This document shows, one piece after another, positions 61,788 through 64,000 of a stretch of DNA of 64,000 bases (the first letter of the stretch is position 1; every line of letters begins with the position of its first letter). Position numbers and translations under genes: made by a program. Under the pieces are notes generated by a model that did no database searches, was not told where the DNA came from, and saw only the letters and a program-made list of their open reading frames with translations. This stretch comes from CBDAQR01 sp965199055 (GTDB lineage Bacteria > Pseudomonadota > Gammaproteobacteria > Pseudomonadales > Halieaceae), in NCBI GenBank assembly GCA_965199055.1, contig CBDAQR010000003.1:372001-436000 (forward strand). The letters are read 5' to 3'.

Positions 61788-61825
61788 TTGTCGCCCCGCT
61801 GTTATCCAGATAAGCGGCTCGACAA
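61788..61825 (-). terminator. Imperfect 38-nt hairpin after the amidohydrolase gene
   Basis: TTGTCG pairs with CGACAA, and CCGCT with AGCGG across a 2x2 internal loop, with a TATC/GATA inner pair. It begins about 2 bp after the stop at 61827 on the minus strand but has no T-tract, so it may stabilise the mRNA 3' end rather than terminate. Confidence 0.35.
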
Positions 61826-61826
61826 G

Positions 61827-63440
61827 CTAATAGGTATCAAGCCGAAGCCAAACTTCTTTCGCAACGGGCTGGTGTCGCCCTTTTTCCTCAACCGGAAAAC
61901 GAACTGGCTGGCCTGCCATTATCCATTGCGCTTTTGAGTTAGCGACGACAGTGCGTCCGTTAACGATTACCCAGGGGATGCCGGTGCTAGGACGGCCTTG
62001 CTCGCCCGCTCGATAAGACGCGTTATCAGAAACGGCTTCTGGATCGAAAATTGTGATATCCGCAATCATACCCTCCTGCATTCGTCCACGCACGGCCATG
62101 GCCTGCACCCCTGCTTTAGCCAGGTGCATGGCAGGCCAATAGCTCAGCTGCGACAGTGTATGCATCAACGAGACGCCATGCTCACGCGCCATCTTCAGAA
62201 CCCGCGCATGTGTTCCGGCGGTACGCGGGTGGCCAGCGTATTCTGAGTATTCGGCGTCCCAACCAAGGCCAGATATCATCGAATCAGCACCAACGGTCAT
62301 ATGGGGAACCCTGAGCCAGTGCGCCATCCATTCCTTTCGTGGCGGAATGAATAAGACAATAATGTGGCCAGGTTCTTTCTCCGCCATTTCGAGGTATTCC
62401 CGCTTGCTAAGAAACTTGTCCTGGTCAGGGTCATACACCGTTTCTTCGTAGCGATAACCCATGGCTTCCCAGCTGGAGGGGCGAATAAACTCTGCACCTA
62501 TCGCCGTCGAACCCGCAGCGTACGGATAGTATTCCGACCACATGTTCAACCCATGTGATCTCGCTAGCTGAAGCTTCTCCTCTATCTCCCACCAACCATA
62601 GTCGTTGTTGTGCTGATAAAGCAGTGGGGCTTCGAGCAACATCGCGTTGGTAAACACCTCAGCAAAGCCCATTTGCGCCTCTACCGGGGTCTGCGACGAC
62701 GGATGAAAGCGCGCGTGAACGGCGGTCAAACGTCCATAACGAGCCGCCGTGCGCTGTGCTTCGAACATTTCGTACGTAGTTACGCCAGTACGCATATAGC
62801 CAACGGTGGAGCCCACGCCGAGAGCCCCTTGCTGTAGCACCTCATCTAACAAACGCATAATCTGGTTCATTTGCGCGTTCGAACTACGGGCGACCGACCA
62901 GCCATCGGTGCCATCCTCTGCAGCCTTATTGCGCATTTCGAAGGCCTGGGTGGCGTCGCGCGGGCCGTCTACCATGAGCCCATCGTGAACAATCATTCTG
63001 GCGCCCTCATGACTCACCGACGTACCATAGTTGATTGGCCAACGCCCCCGCTTCTGTTGATACCACTGCGCGACATCCAGGGCGCCCCACTCCAGATCCA
63101 TTCCGGTGGTCACGCCATCACGCATTGCCATCTTTACAGCCAGGTCGTCGAGCGCATGGAAATGCGTGTCGATAAAACCCGCGCTCACCACGAGCCCGCT
63201 AGCATCGATGCTACGGGCACCTTGAAGTTGCTCAGATGTAATGCGATCAATGAACCCGTTTCGCACGCCTATATTGGCGATCTGGTCAAAACCGGTCTCA
63301 GGATCAATGACACGACCATTGCTGATGACAAGGTCATAGGCTTGATCAGAGGATCGCGCGGACTCTGACACTAAGCAAAACACCAGGATCAAGCTAAGTG
63401 ATAAAAGATTTATGCTTTGATTTGATCCTGTTCCGATCAT
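61827..63440 (-). CDS. Secreted amidohydrolase (D-aminoacylase-like), paralogue 2
   Basis: A 537-residue protein with a signal peptide (cleavage near 29, ..ESARSS) and the same plan as the gene at 59439: VISNGRVIDPETGFD, FIDTHFHA and a PSTGIPWVIVNG end. The two are clearly paralogous but diverged. The ATG overlaps the AraC-type regulator stop by 4 bp (ATGA), so the regulator and enzyme are co-translated. Substrate unknown; the duplication near porins suggests two variants of one substrate class. Confidence 0.88.
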   Translation of the reverse strand: MIGTGSNQSINLLSLSLILVFCLVSESARSSDQAYDLVISNGRVIDPETGFDQIANIGVRNGFIDRITSEQLQGARSIDASGLVVSAGFIDTHFHALDDLAVKMAMRDGVTTGMDLEWGALDVAQWYQQKRGRWPINYGTSVSHEGARMIVHDGLMVDGPRDATQAFEMRNKAAEDGTDGWSVARSSNAQMNQIMRLLDEVLQQGALGVGSTVGYMRTGVTTYEMFEAQRTAARYGRLTAVHARFHPSSQTPVEAQMGFAEVFTNAMLLEAPLLYQHNNDYGWWEIEEKLQLARSHGLNMWSEYYPYAAGSTAIGAEFIRPSSWEAMGYRYEETVYDPDQDKFLSKREYLEMAEKEPGHIIVLFIPPRKEWMAHWLRVPHMTVGADSMISGLGWDAEYSEYAGHPRTAGTHARVLKMAREHGVSLMHTLSQLSYWPAMHLAKAGVQAMAVRGRMQEGMIADITIFDPEAVSDNASYRAGEQGRPSTGIPWVIVNGRTVVANSKAQWIMAGQPVRFPVEEKGRHQPVAKEVWLRLDTY

Positions 63441-64000
63441 GAATGCGTCCCCATTTGTTGATCGCGCCAGGCTGATGGCGATAAGCCCGTCGCCTCGCTA
63501 AAGCCCCGGGAAAATGCAGCCAGCGAGCTGCAGCCCAGTAGTTGCGCGAGCTCTGTTAGCTCTATTGATGAATTCAGCAAGAAGTGCTCTGCCGTTGACA
63601 ACCTTGCTCGCTGCAAGAGCGCTTTAAACGTGGTGCCCTCGTCGGCAAGCGCACGCTGCAGCGCCTTGGGGTGCAAACCCATCTGTTGTGCGATGATGAC
63701 AAGAGAGCTTCTACCCGTGTCCAGTGACTGACAGATCAGCCGTGTAACCTGTTCGGGTAGGGAGTCTTCCAGTCGGTTTCCCATATTCTCTACGTGAGCA
63801 CACATTAGCGCGTGCAGCTCTGCATCAAAGGTTTCCAATGGCCTGGTCAGATCGGCTTGCCGTAGCTGGAAACCATTGAATGGCTGGGAAAAATAGACGG
63901 GGGCACCAAAAAAACGTTTGAACTGCTGAAGCTCAGCCGGCTGCGACTGCGTAAAGTAAACCGCTTCAGGACTCCAGTCCGGACCCTGCAGCGCTTTGAG
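63437..64000 (-). CDS. AraC-family transcriptional regulator (5' end off window)
   Basis: The frame is open to base 64000; 187 residues are visible, comprising the end of a sensor domain (VYFTQSQPAELQQFKRFFGAPVYF) and the C-terminal double HTH (SLVIIAQQMGLHPKALQRAL and LTELAQLLGCSSLAAFSRGF). A short reading from a TTG at 63838 is unlikely to be the real start because clear AraC sensor sequence continues upstream. Overlaps the amidohydrolase start by 4 bp. Probably controls that enzyme; the N-terminus and its promoter lie beyond the window. Confidence 0.88.
   Translation of the reverse strand, partial: LKALQGPDWSPEAVYFTQSQPAELQQFKRFFGAPVYFSQPFNGFQLRQADLTRPLETFDAELHALMCAHVENMGNRLEDSLPEQVTRLICQSLDTGRSSLVIIAQQMGLHPKALQRALADEGTTFKALLQRARLSTAEHFLLNSSIELTELAQLLGCSSLAAFSRGFSEATGLSPSAWRDQQMGTHS

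Larger units (their letters stand above)
61493..61826. other. 334-bp intergenic region
   Basis: Holds the promoter of the gene at 61061, AraC-type element C (61564-61577), a short hairpin ATCGC-N6-GCGAT near 61733 and a longer hairpin at 61788-61825. I see no ORF or RNA gene that can be supported in the rest. Confidence 0.5.

Noticed and set aside
1..64000. CRISPR arrays, tRNA or rRNA genes, transposases, phage genes
   Set aside because: None could be supported by reading either strand; no spaced repeat series or cloverleaf-like sequence was recognised.

Overview
The window looks like an accessory, catabolism-rich chromosome segment of a marine-type gammaproteobacterium, perhaps of the Halieaceae/OMG kind. 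This is inferred from a moderately GC-rich sequence, Gram-negative envelope genes (lipoproteins, outer-membrane barrels ending in aromatic residues) and the family mix: TesB, DUF3604, DUF885, DUF1254/1214, DUF6152, spinster-type MFS, and AraC regulators beside porins. No tRNA, rRNA, CRISPR array, phage gene or insertion sequence was seen.

Left part (1-8191): a tightly coupled minus-strand operon runs FAD monooxygenase, SDR, sulfatase, VOC/extradiol-type dioxygenase and glutathione transferase. It faces a TetR regulator across an 82-bp region whose palindrome TTGACCTGTCAA overlaps the -35 boxes of both divergent promoters. The set reads as a route from an aryl sulfate through a phenol to ring cleavage. 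tesB and a membrane protein follow. 8249-16845 holds a large lipoprotein (redoxin, cytochrome c, copper monooxygenase and EF-hand domains), two secreted or anchored esterase-like hydrolases, a trio of secreted unknown proteins (two paralogues plus DUF6152), and an MFS transporter whose end is joined to the trio by a 27-bp duplication of a shared stop region.

Middle (16865-36554): an aromatic amino acid decarboxylase gene, intact except for one in-frame TAG, is coupled to a PVA-dehydrogenase-like quinohaemoprotein and the MFS gene. Next come an SDR, a Nudix/phosphotransferase pair, another MFS, a run of small genes that look acquired (two GNATs, a small membrane protein, PPOX, GFA, VOC), a Sir2/ABM pair, a periplasmic DUF3604/carboxylesterase pair, an MDR oxidoreductase, a serine hydrolase of the beta-lactamase fold and a DUF885 lipoprotein.

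37595-45554 is a second catabolic block. It has acyl-CoA ligase, three CoA or flavin steps, a 2OG-Fe(II) oxygenase and an amidohydrolase joined by 4-bp overlaps, with a YchJ-family gene in the middle that also carries a single in-frame TAG. 45598-51310 holds a DUF2855 protein, then a lipoprotein hydrolase, an Ntn acylase and an MBL-fold hydrolase in series.

The right end (51339-64000) looks like a nutrient-capture locus: secreted DUF1254/1214 protein, outer-membrane barrels, an OprP-like porin, two secreted amidohydrolase paralogues, a small secreted protein and three AraC-type regulators. Four of its upstream regions carry the same 14-bp element, TTGGCGYVWWATGG on the coding strand, 61-101 bp before the start codon. 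One of these lies upstream of an araC gene. I read this as an undescribed, probably autoregulated AraC regulon, and it is the strongest new signal in the window.
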